DNA of 64,000 bases from Roseimicrobium gellanilyticum (GCF_003315205.1 NZ_QNRR01000008.1:248001-312000), one strand, 5' to 3'; shown: positions 37,525 through 46,064, counted from the first letter of the stretch. The notes: generated from the letters alone by a model not told the origin. Made by a program: numbers and translations.

Positions 37525-37968
37525 TCACCTCGTCCACGCCGTCACCTTGGAATTGGAGAATTCCACCTTGGCTCGTTCATACGGCACGTAGTTCACCATC
37601 GGCTGGTACGAGTAGAAGGGATCGTAGCAATAGCCGTACCCACCGCGCGCTCCATACCACCCGCCATAGCCCCATCCTGGACCATACCACCCACCAGGCA
37701 CGGCATCATAGGCGAGGTAGGACCACTGCTCCATGGCGCGCCCATTGCGCGAGCCGCGGAAGGCACGGTCCGGGCGTCCCCATGCAATGAAAACAGCCTG
37801 CTTGCTCATGCCTTCTTCAACCTCACCGCGCGAGACGAGGCTCTTGTGACGCTCGCTCAACTTGTTGTAGATGTCCGGATTGCGCTCAATGCGCTTCGCG
37901 ATTGGCGACGCGCAACTGGCCAGCAACAAACAGGCAGCCGCAGCAAACAGAGCAGGCAGTGATTTCAT
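37525..37968 (-). CDS. small lipoprotein with glycine/tyrosine-rich tail
   Basis: 147 residues. A signal peptide ends in the lipobox LASC, so it is anchored in a membrane. Residues 30-80 contain a BamE/OmlA-like pattern (RNPDIYNKLSERHKSLVSRGEVEEGMSKQAVFIAWGRPDR). The C-terminal half is very rich in Gly, Tyr and Trp (GGWYGPGWGYGGWYG), suggesting a surface or structural role. It stands alone between an inverted-repeat element and a gene on the opposite strand. Related short lipoproteins are common in this phylum but lack a tested function. Confidence 0.75.
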   Translation of the reverse strand: MKSLPALFAAAACLLLASCASPIAKRIERNPDIYNKLSERHKSLVSRGEVEEGMSKQAVFIAWGRPDRAFRGSRNGRAMEQWSYLAYDAVPGGWYGPGWGYGGWYGARGGYGYCYDPFYSYQPMVNYVPYERAKVEFSNSKVTAWTR

Positions 37969-38192
37969 GGCGGAAATAAACTTTGAAGTTTGGACGGCGG
38001 ACGGTTTCCAGATGTTGAATCAAAGGTCCGGTGATGTCCCTGTATCCCTACTAGTAGCACACCTTCAACGAAATCGGCAATAGCTCCCGGTTGCTCACCC
38101 GGAGCTACCTTGGCCACCGAGCATCCGATTGCGTCCTGATTCGCTGGCGCGGCGGGTGCGGAAGAGTAGAGTGGTGCCCGGGCGTGTGTCTT

Positions 38193-38663
38193 ATGCGCAT
38201 CGAATCCAAAAACCCTAATCTGACTTTCTGGAGCGCCTACTGGTGGCTGGTGGCGTGCTTGTCGGGGATTTTCCTCGGGCTGCTTCCAGTCATATACTTC
38301 AGTACTGGGCGTCTGCCTCGGATCATCGTGGAAGTCGTGCTCCTGATGGAAGTTTTCATCTTTCCGATCGCTTACCTGGCGGCTGGTCTCCTGATGTGGG
38401 CGGACCCGAAACGGAAAACATACCTCTGGCAGGTCTCACCCACACATGTGGATGTTTACCTCAGAGAAAAGCTGATTGTTTCCATTCCTTGGAATGAAGT
38501 GGTGGAGGTAAAATTCAGATGGAACATGGTTGGACTGAAGTTGTTCCGCTTTTGGCCCGCGGTGTGTTGGGTGCACGGGATTTCGAAAGAGGAATTCGAC
38601 AAGATCGAGGCCGTGCGCCGGGCGGCGAAATTGTCGCAGGGCGAAAGAGTGGCTGACGGGTAA
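38193..38663 (+). CDS. small membrane protein, unknown
   Basis: 156 residues from the ATG at 38193; the longer frame to 38091 is low-quality sequence. Two hydrophobic helices (about 15-35 and 52-74) are followed by a soluble segment (VSPTHVDVYLREKLIVSIPWNEVVEVKFRWN) with the look of a small PH-like barrel. It stands alone 112 bp before moaC. No function can be assigned. Confidence 0.6.
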   Translation: MRIESKNPNLTFWSAYWWLVACLSGIFLGLLPVIYFSTGRLPRIIVEVVLLMEVFIFPIAYLAAGLLMWADPKRKTYLWQVSPTHVDVYLREKLIVSIPWNEVVEVKFRWNMVGLKLFRFWPAVCWVHGISKEEFDKIEAVRRAAKLSQGERVADG

Positions 38664-38775
38664 GATTGGCCAGACCACTGGGCTTGCCGTTGGCGATTCC
38701 AGCGAAGGCACCGTGTTTTTGTCTGGCGTAAATCTGACGCCTCTCTAGGACTGAACCCTGAACTTTTTTGCTGCC

Positions 38776-39234
38776 ATGCTACTCACCCATACCAATGCCA
38801 ACGGAGAAGCCGCGATGGTGGACATCTCGGCCAAGCCAGTCTCGCGTCGTGAAGCGGTGGCCACCGGTCACATCAAGCTGCAGCCCGCGACCCTGGAATT
38901 GATCCGGGAGAATCAGATTCAGAAGGGGGATGTGCTGGCCGTGGCCCGCATCGCCGGCATCCAGGCGGCGAAGCTCACCCAGCATCTCATTCCGCTGTGC
39001 CACCAGATCCCGCTCAGCAAGGTGGGCGTGGACTTCGTGTTGAATCCCGAGGGCATCACCGCCACCGCCACGGCGAAGACCATCTGCCAGACCGGAGTCG
39101 AGATGGAGGCGCTCTCCGCAGTCACCGTATCCCTGCTGACCATCTATGACATGTGCAAGGGCGTGGACAAGGCAATGCGGCTTGACGGGGTGCATCTGGT
39201 GAGCAAGACGAAGGAGTTGGCCGAGAAAGGCTGA
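38776..39234 (+). CDS. moaC: cyclic pyranopterin monophosphate synthase (molybdenum cofactor)
   Basis: 152 residues, cytoplasmic. With MoaA it turns GTP into cyclic pyranopterin monophosphate, the first stage of molybdopterin synthesis. The sequence begins MVDISAKPVSRREAVATGHI after a short lead and contains IAGIQAAKLTQHLIPLCHQIPL, ETGVEMEALSAV-like TGVEMEALSAVTVSLLTIYDM and DGVHLVSKT, all diagnostic. A MogA/MoaB gene follows 15 bp later. moaA, moaE and moeA are not in the window. Confidence 0.94.
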   Translation: MLLTHTNANGEAAMVDISAKPVSRREAVATGHIKLQPATLELIRENQIQKGDVLAVARIAGIQAAKLTQHLIPLCHQIPLSKVGVDFVLNPEGITATATAKTICQTGVEMEALSAVTVSLLTIYDMCKGVDKAMRLDGVHLVSKTKELAEKG

Positions 39235-39249
39235 CTCTGACGCACCTCC

Positions 39250-39765
39250 ATGTCCACACCCGCTCCCGCTCCCACCGCCGCCGCCACGATCACGGTCGGC
39301 ATCATCACCGTCTCGGACCGCGCCAGTGCCGGCGTGTATGAGGATCACGGCGGGCCCGCGTTGAGAAAGGCGAGCATGGAGCAAGGCTGGAGTGTGGAGG
39401 CAGAGGCACTCGTGCCGGATGATGTGGTTGCGATTCAGCAGGCGGTGCTTTCCTTTGCAGCCCAGGGTTGTGGACTCATTCTCACCACGGGTGGCACCGG
39501 CATTGCCGACCGCGATGTCACGCCGGAGGCCATCCGTGGCATCATGCGCGTGGAGATTCCCGGGTTTGGTGAGCTCATGCGGATGAAGTCGCTGGAGATC
39601 ACGCCGAATGCCATCCTCAGCCGCTGCCTCGGCGCCATCGTGCGGCAGTCCCTCGTGCTCGCCCTGCCTGGCAAGCCGAGCGGTGCGGTGGAATGCCTCG
39701 GCTTTGTGCTCGGCGCCATTCCGCATACCGTGAAGGTGGCGCGCAAGGAGCCCACGAGCTGTTGA
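39250..39765 (+). CDS. MogA/MoaB-type molybdopterin adenylyltransferase
   Basis: 171 residues, cytoplasmic. A proline/alanine-rich lead of about 14 residues precedes the MoCF-binding fold: TVGIITVSDRASAGVYEDHGGPAL, then GLILTTGGTGIADRDVTPEA and PGFGELMR, matching MogA/MoaB proteins that adenylate molybdopterin. Family members are about 170-195 residues. The gene is 15 bp after moaC and is clearly co-transcribed with it. MogA versus MoaB cannot be separated here. Confidence 0.9.
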   Translation: MSTPAPAPTAAATITVGIITVSDRASAGVYEDHGGPALRKASMEQGWSVEAEALVPDDVVAIQQAVLSFAAQGCGLILTTGGTGIADRDVTPEAIRGIMRVEIPGFGELMRMKSLEITPNAILSRCLGAIVRQSLVLALPGKPSGAVECLGFVLGAIPHTVKVARKEPTSC

Positions 39766-39795
39766 GTATTCAACGACGAAGAGAGGAGTGATGCC

Positions 39796-40236
39796 ATGAC
39801 GTCAGATGACATGCTCGACCTGCTCGCCTCCGTGGGCGAAGTCATCCCGCGCCGGATGTTCGGCGGCACGGGCTTCTACAAGAATGGCATCATGTTTGCC
39901 TTGGAAGCCTACGGCCGGCTCTTCCTCAAAACTGATGAGGAGAACCGGCAGATCTTCATTGATGCCGGCTGCGAGCCCTTCAAGTTTGTGGACAAGGACG
40001 GCAACGAGACCGTGATGAGCTATTGGGAGCCGCCGGAGAGTGCCCTCTCCAGTCCCATGAAGATGAAGCCCTGGGCACTGCTCGGGGTGGAGGCGTCATT
40101 GCGAAACGCGAAGCCGAAGTCAAAAAAGAAGAATGCACCGAAGGTGAAGGCGGAAGGAAAGGCAGCCGTGAAGGAAACGCCAAAACCGAAGACTAAAAAG
40201 AAGGCGGCAGCAAAGAAGGCGGCACGGAAGAAATGA
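39796..40236 (+). CDS. TfoX N-terminal-domain protein with lysine/alanine-rich tail
   Basis: 146 residues. Residues 1-95 are a TfoX_N domain (MLDLLASVGEVIPRRMFGGTGFYKNGIMFA... FKFVDKDGNETVMSYWEPP), found in competence regulators such as TfoX/Sxy. Residues 96-146 are almost only Lys, Ala and Pro with repeated KKAAAKKAA-type pieces, like a histone H1 tail, so the protein may bind nucleic acid non-specifically. It follows the moaC-mogA pair by 30 bp and may be co-transcribed with it. Confidence 0.82.
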   Translation: MTSDDMLDLLASVGEVIPRRMFGGTGFYKNGIMFALEAYGRLFLKTDEENRQIFIDAGCEPFKFVDKDGNETVMSYWEPPESALSSPMKMKPWALLGVEASLRNAKPKSKKKNAPKVKAEGKAAVKETPKPKTKKKAAAKKAARKK

Positions 40237-40287
40237 GCCAGTCGGGAGAGAGGAGATAGAACTTCGGAATTTGTCATCATCACTGCC

Positions 40288-40710
40288 ATGCCAGCCCACG
40301 CGGATCAGTTCAGCCTCACCACACGAGGGAAGGGGACCTATGAAATCACCTCGCAGGTGGAGCGCATCGTGCAGGCTTCTGGCATCAAGACGGGAACGGT
40401 CACGGTATTTGTGCAGCACACGAGCTGCAGCCTGGTGATCTATGAGAATGCCGATCCATCTGCGCGGACGGACCTGCATGAATTCTTCGAGCGCCTCGTG
40501 CCGGAGAATACTCCGTGGTTCGTGCACACCTGTGAAGGACCGGATGACATGCCCAGCCACATCCGCATGGTGCTTACGCGTACCAGCGAAGTGATTCCGG
40601 TGATGCGAGGTCGCATGACCTTGGGCACGTGGCAGGGCATCTATCTCTTCGAGCACCGCCGTGCGCCGCATACGCGTAGCGTCGTGGTGAGCGTGGTGGG
40701 GGAAAAATAG
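40288..40710 (+). CDS. YjbQ/UPF0047-family protein
   Basis: 140 residues. Family features are HTSCSLVIYENADPSARTDL, the HTCEGPDDMPSHIRMVLTRTSEVIPV block and a GTWQGIYLFEHR end. YjbQ-type proteins form a small trimer with a metal site and have a reported weak thiamine phosphate synthase activity; the biological role is unclear. It lies 51 bp after the TfoX-domain gene. Its transcript may end in the hairpin at 40804-40830. Confidence 0.85.
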   Translation: MPAHADQFSLTTRGKGTYEITSQVERIVQASGIKTGTVTVFVQHTSCSLVIYENADPSARTDLHEFFERLVPENTPWFVHTCEGPDDMPSHIRMVLTRTSEVIPVMRGRMTLGTWQGIYLFEHRRAPHTRSVVVSVVGEK

Positions 40711-40803
40711 ATTCGGATTCGGCCGAAGGGCGATGCAGGCTTGCGGCCCCGGTTGGAGCAATGGTTCCAGCCGGATTGTGATGGCAATGCCATTCGCCAC
40801 TGA

Positions 40804-40830
40804 TTCAGCTAAAGCTGAAGCTACTTTTTT
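40804..40830 (+). terminator. hairpin plus T-run terminator, related to the 14408 element
   Basis: TTCAGCTAAAGCTGAA (7-bp perfect stem, 2-base loop) is followed by GCTACTTTTTT. The GCTACTTT part also ends the outer arm of the compound repeat at 14408-14474. It can terminate the YjbQ transcript and lies just before the end of a convergent gene. Confidence 0.6.
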
Positions 40831-40833
40831 CAC

Positions 40834-41178
40834 TCACTCCGCATCCGGTGCCGTCCACTCTCTCTTGCGCTCCGCGCGCAGCATGGTCCTTCCGCCGTTG
40901 CGCTTGCGCATGGGGTCGAAGGCAAGGTCGCTCCCGTCCACTTTCATTTGATACACAATCTTGAGCAGTTCCCCCAGCCGGCCTTTGGGAAAGCCTTTCT
41001 GGTTGAACCAGGCGAGGTACTCCGCCGGAAGATCAAAGATGGGCACACCATGCGGGGGAAAATGCTGGGGACCGAATTTGCCAAAGGGCATGCGCATCCG
41101 CTCGATGGCGGCCATATCCTCCGCCATGCGGGCGGCAAGTTCATCAGAGTTCAAAGGAAGGCTCAGGTTGGAGTACAA
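40834..41178 (-). CDS. DUF3820-family protein
   Basis: 114 residues. MPFGKFGPQHFP, GVPIFDLPAEYLAWFNQKGFPKGRLGELLKIVYQMKVDGSD and RTMLRAERKR match the small DUF3820 family, whose members are annotated as putative quorum-sensing-regulated virulence factors without firm evidence. The start at 41178 gives a leader MYSNLSLPLNSDELAARMAEDMAAIERMR that may form a helix. It is the left border of the islet of tiny genes to its right. Confidence 0.72.
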   Translation of the reverse strand: MYSNLSLPLNSDELAARMAEDMAAIERMRMPFGKFGPQHFPPHGVPIFDLPAEYLAWFNQKGFPKGRLGELLKIVYQMKVDGSDLAFDPMRKRNGGRTMLRAERKREWTAPDAE

Positions 41179-41332
41179 ATGAGTGTGGCACGAATCCCCG
41201 CCAGCGCACCCACCAAAGCATGCATCCTGCGCGAACTGTCAGCGTCCTCGTGCAGGATGCAATAACAACGGTGAGGAGAAACTGTTTCATTTCTCTGGAC
41301 GAATCAGAATGTGGAAGGACCTTTGCCAGCTC

Positions 41333-41545
41333 ATGAAGGTCTTTCGCGTGATTCTAAATTCCTTCGGTTCCACATTCGTCGAAGCCGATACTTATGAGCA
41401 GGGCACTTCAGTGCGATTTTATCGCGCAGGTCATGTCACCGCAGAGTATCTGGCGTCTGCGGTGAAGAGTGTGGAGGAAACCGGCATTGCTCCGCAGGGG
41501 CAGCTTTTCAGCACGTCTCCGTTGTTCAGGGAGAGTCGGGCCTAG
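41333..41545 (+). CDS. small protein of a two-copy local family (MKVFRV type)
   Basis: 70 residues from the ATG at 41333. It begins MKVFRVILNSFGSTFVEAD and continues VRFYRAGHVTAEYLAS; the gene at 43791 starts MKVFRVVLHSFGPTYIEAD and continues VRFYRAGQLLAEYLPS. The paralogy shows the frame is coding. The upstream 100 bp are also related in the two copies (both hold ATGCAATAACAA). The stop codon overlaps that of the convergent gene 41526-41846 by 20 bp. Function unknown. Confidence 0.7.
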   Translation: MKVFRVILNSFGSTFVEADTYEQGTSVRFYRAGHVTAEYLASAVKSVEETGIAPQGQLFSTSPLFRESRA

Positions 41546-41846
41546 TCACGGGTTCGTTTCCGGGCTGCAGGCGCGCCGGTGACCGTGGCGGGCGGACCTC
41601 AGCATGGTCTGTTTCAGATCCTCGGGGCCCCTCAACGATCTTCTCCAGGACGGCGAGTGCCTTTCTGCAGATGGACAGTTCATCTTCCGCGGCAGCCAGG
41701 CGGTGAAGGAAGTCTGCGTGCTGCTCCTGCCATTCACGGGTGCCTTTCCATGGTGATACCAAGTGCGCCTGCAGGAGGTGGCGGATGAAGTTCACCTTCC
41801 AGTGCGCATGCTCGAGGTTATCCAAGGCGTGGATGTGGGGGTGCAT
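41526..41846 (-). CDS. small helical protein, paralogue of 41916-42125
   Basis: 106 residues, no signal peptide. The core HAHWKVNFIRHLLQAH...WQEQHADFLHRLAAAEDEL aligns with HARWRVKFTAHLITLH...WELEHAEHVNRHRLAEESL of the next gene. The C-terminal 30 residues are proline- and arginine-rich and absent from the paralogue, so that part may be drift or a wrong extension. Function unknown. Confidence 0.6.
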   Translation of the reverse strand: MHPHIHALDNLEHAHWKVNFIRHLLQAHLVSPWKGTREWQEQHADFLHRLAAAEDELSICRKALAVLEKIVEGPRGSETDHAEVRPPRSPARLQPGNEPVTRPDSP

Positions 41847-41915
41847 GACATCCGGAGCGGCAATCGCGGATCATCGCAGGTGCTCACTTCTGCGGTTGTG
41901 TAGAAGGCGAACTTT

Positions 41916-42125
41916 TCATGGGTAGAGCTCTGCCCACTCAGCGGGGAAAGCGGCCAGGCTTTCCTCAGCCAGGCGGTGGCGATTGACATGCTCGGCATGT
42001 TCCAGCTCCCAGTCGGGCGAGCCCCGGCCTCCCACGCCTTCATGCAAGGTGATCAGATGCGCGGTGAACTTCACCCGCCACCGGGCGTGCCCAAAGGCCT
42101 TCAGGTTTTCCGGCGTAGGCTCCAT
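41916..42125 (-). CDS. small helical protein, paralogue of 41526-41846
   Basis: 69 residues, MEPTPENLKAFGHARWRVKF at the start. The shared HAxWxVxFxxHL pattern and the later EHAE/QHAD helix connect it to the gene 70 bp downstream on the same strand, indicating a local duplication. No known domain. Two palindromes (42277-42310) lie 152-185 bp upstream of its start. Confidence 0.6.
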   Translation of the reverse strand: MEPTPENLKAFGHARWRVKFTAHLITLHEGVGGRGSPDWELEHAEHVNRHRLAEESLAAFPAEWAELYP

Positions 42126-42732
42126 GGATCAGTCCCGAATGGCACCGGATTCGTGGCAGGATGCATGAATGGATGTTTGGAATTTGCACGAAAGTGTAAT
42201 TATTAGGAACCTATTCAGAAGAGGCAGGTTGCACGATTGAGGGATGCAGCCAAGAGTTCTTTCAAGAGCCGTTCTAATAGGACTTTAGTCCTATATAGGA
42301 ATCATTCCTAGACCGCTCCCTAAATGCGAGTCACCTTTCCCCCGCGATGAAGAAATCAAGCCCTCCTGCGTCCAATGGACGCAACCATACTTACAGACGA
42401 GCAGCAGACTGATGGCGGGCAGAGGGTTTTCACGCATACAACGCAGGGCGGTGGAAGCTGGGCGCATGGCCAGCGTCGCGCCCCCTGTCACGGTCCATAC
42501 GGCTGGCGTGAACTCGTGCTCAAGGGAAGGCTACCGCAATCCTTGCGCTCAAGTGAGTCCGCAACCCGCGCCAATGAATGTCCGCACCGGGAGCAGGTCT
42601 CCCTCGATGCGCTGACAGTCTGCCAAGAACGAAATCCAATTCCAAGCACCGAGAAGGATGGCAAGATCACTTTCAGATTCCCTTTCCCAAGAAGCAACCA
42701 CTTCGTCTACTTCAGCTTCACCGGCCATCGCC
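42126..42732. other. gene-poor interval with two adjacent palindromes
   Basis: About 600 bp with no gene I can defend. At 42277-42310 two palindromes adjoin: ATAGGACTTTAGTCCTAT and TAGGAATCATTCCTA, in a locally AT-rich patch. They may be operators for either flank. A 61-residue minus-strand frame at 42549-42734 is possible but unsupported. Confidence 0.5.
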
Positions 42733-42981
42733 ATGGCATCAGCATCGGCATGGGCGTTCTATCAGGAAGCCGTGCGACGGGTGACCAAGGCAATTTGCGC
42801 CGAGCCCTCATTACCGGTGGATGTGGCGGCGCTGTGCGCGATTGCCGAGATGACCCCTTTGCATCTGGAGCGCGCCTTCCACCTCTGCCACGGAGTGTCG
42901 ATGGCCGAGTACGCCCGTCATGAGTGGGAGAGCAGGCGCACACGTGGCATGGCACGTCCGTGGCTGATTGCTGCCATCTAG
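42733..42981 (+). CDS. possible small AraC-like helix-turn-helix protein
   Basis: 82 residues from the ATG at 42733. SLPVDVAALCAIAEMTPLHLERAFHLCHGVSMAEYARHEWE resembles the first helix-turn-helix half of AraC-type regulators (MTPxHLxRAFxxxxGxSxxEYxR). Only one such unit is present, so it is either a very short regulator or the remnant of a larger one. GC-rich third positions support coding. No clear ribosome-binding site precedes it. Confidence 0.45.
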   Translation: MASASAWAFYQEAVRRVTKAICAEPSLPVDVAALCAIAEMTPLHLERAFHLCHGVSMAEYARHEWESRRTRGMARPWLIAAI

Positions 42982-42985
42982 CAGC

Positions 42986-43198
42986 CTAGCCTCTTTCCTC
43001 CCGGTGCTTGTCCTCGGCGGTGTGGAGCAACTCTGTGCGGGCCGCCACCAGGCGATCCACCAGGCGGGCCTCCTCCAGAGCCCAGGTCAGGGACCGGTCC
43101 TTCCGAGCCCGATGCTCGGAAAGCTGCAGTTCCACCATCGCAATCACTTGGGGGAGCAACGCGAGAGTTTCCGCTGATTCGGGATCCACGAAAGACAC
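42986..43198 (-). CDS. small hypothetical helical protein
   Basis: 70 residues, MSFVDPESAETLALLPQVIA, predicted to be one long helical hairpin rich in Glu, Arg and Leu. No homologue family is recognised. It lies convergent with the possible AraC-like gene, 4 bp away, in the islet of tiny genes. Coding status rests on codon composition and the absence of an alternative. Confidence 0.45.
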   Translation of the reverse strand: MSFVDPESAETLALLPQVIAMVELQLSEHRARKDRSLTWALEEARLVDRLVAARTELLHTAEDKHREERG

Positions 43199-43411
43199 TG
43201 CCTCAAATAAAGCACCTCCGTGGCATCGCTACGACCCGCTTCTTGGTCTTTTCACTAAATAGTCACCTATGATGCAGCTTTTGCACAGTTGCGTTGGGCG
43301 AAGCGGCAGCACACGCAAGGTGGTTCTTCGCGCCAAATAAAAAACGTCCGCGGTGGCATGCTGCCATCCTGCGAAAGCGGCGGCGGCGATTTCCCTTCCA
43401 AAGGAGATCGC

Positions 43412-43642
43412 ATGGAAGACAACATCAACATCACTGGCGATAGCAGGGCACAACGCCATTCGTCCATGGAGATGGAGATTGCCGTCCGGGCCTATGAGCT
43501 CTGGCAGATCGCCGGGGAACCCAGTGGGCGTGACCTGGATTTCTGGTTCATGGCGGAAGGCGAGCTCCAGGCGGAGAAGCAACCCGAGCCCGCATGGGAG
43601 GACGCAGCGCGGAAGCAGGCGATGCCTGAAGCTCTGGGCTGA
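43412..43642 (+). CDS. DUF2934-domain protein
   Basis: 76 residues from the ATG at 43412, preceded by AAGGAG. MEIAVRAYELWQIAGEPSGRDLDFWFMAEGEL closely follows the DUF2934 pattern (IA.RAYxLWxxxGxPxGRDxxxWxxAExEL). Such short proteins are common in soil bacteria and have no known function. It is one of several tiny genes in this islet. Confidence 0.7.
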   Translation: MEDNINITGDSRAQRHSSMEMEIAVRAYELWQIAGEPSGRDLDFWFMAEGELQAEKQPEPAWEDAARKQAMPEALG

Positions 43643-43790
43643 GCAGGCTGCAGCTTCCGCACCCCGAACGGATGGTGTCCTACACCCTGACAGGGTGAAT
43701 CATGCAGAATGCAATAACAAGTTGAAGGAAAAAAGTTTTGAATTGCGTGGACGAAGCAGAGACTCATGCAAAAGTCTGTGCGGCCCGCAC

Positions 43791-44030
43791 ATGAAGGTAT
43801 TTCGAGTTGTTCTTCACTCTTTTGGTCCCACTTACATTGAAGCGGATTCTTGCATCCAGGACGCTTCCTCCGTCCGGTTTTATCGTGCCGGGCAATTGCT
43901 GGCTGAGTACCTTCCCTCCACAGTGAAGGCCGTGGAAGAGACAGAGCTTCCCGTCCAGGGTGACATGTTCAAGGGGACTCCGCCTGAGTCGGGGGCGAGA
44001 CAGGAGGAAGACGATGGCGAGCGAGGGTGA
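43791..44030 (+). CDS. small protein, second copy of the MKVFRV family
   Basis: 79 residues. It starts MKVFRVVLHSFGPTYIEAD and continues VRFYRAGQLLAEYLPSTVKAVEETELPVQGDMF, paralogous to the 41333 gene. The acidic tail (RQEEDDGERG) is unique. Its upstream 100 bp contain the same ATGCAATAACAA and GTGGACGAAGCAGA-type blocks as the other copy. A local duplication brackets the other tiny genes. Confidence 0.68.
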   Translation: MKVFRVVLHSFGPTYIEADSCIQDASSVRFYRAGQLLAEYLPSTVKAVEETELPVQGDMFKGTPPESGARQEEDDGERG

Positions 44031-44087
44031 GCGGCCGCGCGCTTGAGAAACGGCCGTTGGTGTGACTTGACCGCCTGCTTCTCCTCC

Positions 44088-46064
44088 TCACTTCATGCGA
44101 TATACCCGATAGCTGAAAAGCTCCTCAGAGCCCGGCAACTCGGCTATGCGATCGAATTCTCCCGACTTCGTGACGCGCATGTAGAGGTCCTTTACCCGCT
44201 GCGGGATTTGCTGGTCGCTGCAGTGGTAGAGGTACAGGGGGAGGCCGGTGCGTTTGCTATCTGCAATGATGCCATCGAGATCCGCCACATTGTACAGAAT
44301 CCGCACGCGTGGATCGTAGATGGCGCTCTGCCGGTCGCTTACGCCGAAGGTGCCTGTCATCGCGTTGGGAGCTTGCTCACGGATGAGGGCGATGGTCTGG
44401 CGCACCGGCTGGCGATCCACATTCCGCACCAGATCACGTGAATGCGCTGCGGCCGTGCCAAAGCGGAAGACGACCCACACCATGAGCACGGTGCTGGCCC
44501 AGCGCCACTGCACCAGACGTGCTGCCTCCTCCATGAGCAGCGGCAGGGCGAGCACGGCGGGGATGAGCAGGAAGATGAGGTACCACACCGTCATCGGTGT
44601 GCCGGGCCGTACGTTCATGAGGCACGTGAGGGCGCCCGCCAGCACCGGGGCCACAATCACGATGCGCGTGCCCGCACTCTGCACACAGGCCACGATCAAC
44701 GCTGCTCCGCCAAGCAGCAGGAACATGAAGGGCGCGACTCCCGGTGAGAAGAAATACTCACCCTGCTCGTGCAGCCAGTCTGTGCCGCGATGCGCATCGG
44801 GAAAGAAGTTCTCGTACGGCCAGCCTGATACCATCACCGAGCCGAGATCGCGGTACCACTGCCACACATCCGTCACATAGCTGGGTTGCGGTTCCTTCAG
44901 GAAGATGAGGATTTGTGGGATGTTCGGCAGCATGAGCTGCAGCACGATGACCGCACCCAGCAGGTTCATGGCAATCAGCGTGCCAATCTTCTCCCACCCG
45001 CGGCGGCGCACCAGCTCGATGAGGGCGAGGAGATTCACCATGGCAGCCACCATGAGCGCTCCGGGGAAGCTCAGGAGATACAGCGCCTCACCCACGGCGA
45101 AAAGCAGCCACCAGCGTAGCTGGCCCGTGCGCAGCGCGACGAGAAGACCGTACAAACTCAGGCAGAGGAAGCACATCATCATCGCATAGCCGCGCGCCTC
45201 CGCCGCATAGCGGATGTGCCACGGGTGCAGCGCCAGCAACCAGGCGCCCACGAGCCCGGCCAGCGGTGAGCCGAGTTCCTTCCCCAACAGGAAGATCATC
45301 AGGAGTGTGAGGATGGAGGCGACGTAGGAAGGAAGACGTGTGACATATTCGGTGAAGGCCTCACGCGGGGCACCGGTGATGGCGCGCCACGCGTCGAGGC
45401 TCCAGCGCATGGAGAGTGAGTTCGCCACATGATTGTTTCCGTTGCGGCTTTCGAAGAGGGTATCCACCCACGTGACGGGCTCGAACTTCCACACACCATC
45501 CTTCTGCTGTTCCCAGGCGCCGTGGGAGAACCGACGCACGGCGTACTCTTCATCATTCCACAGGCTGTGATGCAGGCGCGGCCAGCGCTCCCATGCACCG
45601 AGCACCAGCGCGACGCCGAGCAGGATGAACGTGAGAAGGCGGAGCTTCCCCCTGGCGAAGTCCGGTGGCGCTTGACTTGAGGACGAGGACGGTGGTTGGG
45701 CGGGTGTCTCTGACTCTGTCTTTGCAAGGGAAAGTGAGCGCGAGGCTGAAGCCGCCGAAGATGGATGGGGCATCCACTTTCCTGCGGTGCCGAGGAGGAG
45801 CGCCAGCACCCCGGCATTCACCACCGCAGCCCACCAGGTACCGATGATGGCGTACTCCTGGGGCTTCAGTTTCTCCTGCTTCGCGATACGGCGTTGCACA
45901 CTACGGCCCCAGGGCTTCTCTCCTTCCGCAGCGTAGATCACGCAGCCGAGCAGCAAGGCAAGCATCACTCCAAGAAGCACCAGCCCCGATGTGCCAAAGC
46001 GACCACGCTGGCGCTGCCAGAGGCTTGCACGAGCGGGCGGAGGGGCGGAGTCGGTCATGGACAT
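44088..46064 (-). CDS. GT39/ArnT-like membrane glycosyltransferase
   Basis: 658 residues with about 12 transmembrane helices. N-terminal helices enclose an extracytoplasmic loop with HSLWNDEEYAVRRFSHG, resembling the acidic catalytic loop of dolichyl-phosphate-mannose-type enzymes, and VTRLPSYVASILTLLMIFLLGKELG...WLLALHPWHIRYAAEARGY is typical of the PMT/ArnT group. Such enzymes transfer a sugar from a lipid carrier to protein or lipid A on the outer side of the inner membrane. The acceptor is unknown. It stands alone on the minus strand, 161 bp from the divergent DUF5069 gene. Confidence 0.8.
   Translation of the reverse strand: MSMTDSAPPPARASLWQRQRGRFGTSGLVLLGVMLALLLGCVIYAAEGEKPWGRSVQRRIAKQEKLKPQEYAIIGTWWAAVVNAGVLALLLGTAGKWMPHPSSAASASRSLSLAKTESETPAQPPSSSSSQAPPDFARGKLRLLTFILLGVALVLGAWERWPRLHHSLWNDEEYAVRRFSHGAWEQQKDGVWKFEPVTWVDTLFESRNGNNHVANSLSMRWSLDAWRAITGAPREAFTEYVTRLPSYVASILTLLMIFLLGKELGSPLAGLVGAWLLALHPWHIRYAAEARGYAMMMCFLCLSLYGLLVALRTGQLRWWLLFAVGEALYLLSFPGALMVAAMVNLLALIELVRRRGWEKIGTLIAMNLLGAVIVLQLMLPNIPQILIFLKEPQPSYVTDVWQWYRDLGSVMVSGWPYENFFPDAHRGTDWLHEQGEYFFSPGVAPFMFLLLGGAALIVACVQSAGTRIVIVAPVLAGALTCLMNVRPGTPMTVWYLIFLLIPAVLALPLLMEEAARLVQWRWASTVLMVWVVFRFGTAAAHSRDLVRNVDRQPVRQTIALIREQAPNAMTGTFGVSDRQSAIYDPRVRILYNVADLDGIIADSKRTGLPLYLYHCSDQQIPQRVKDLYMRVTKSGEFDRIAELPGSEELFSYRVYRMK

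Noticed and set aside
42549-42734. 61-residue minus-strand frame in the tiny-gene islet
   Set aside because: The composition is protein-like, but there is no homology to other frames here and it overlaps the start of the possible AraC-like gene.
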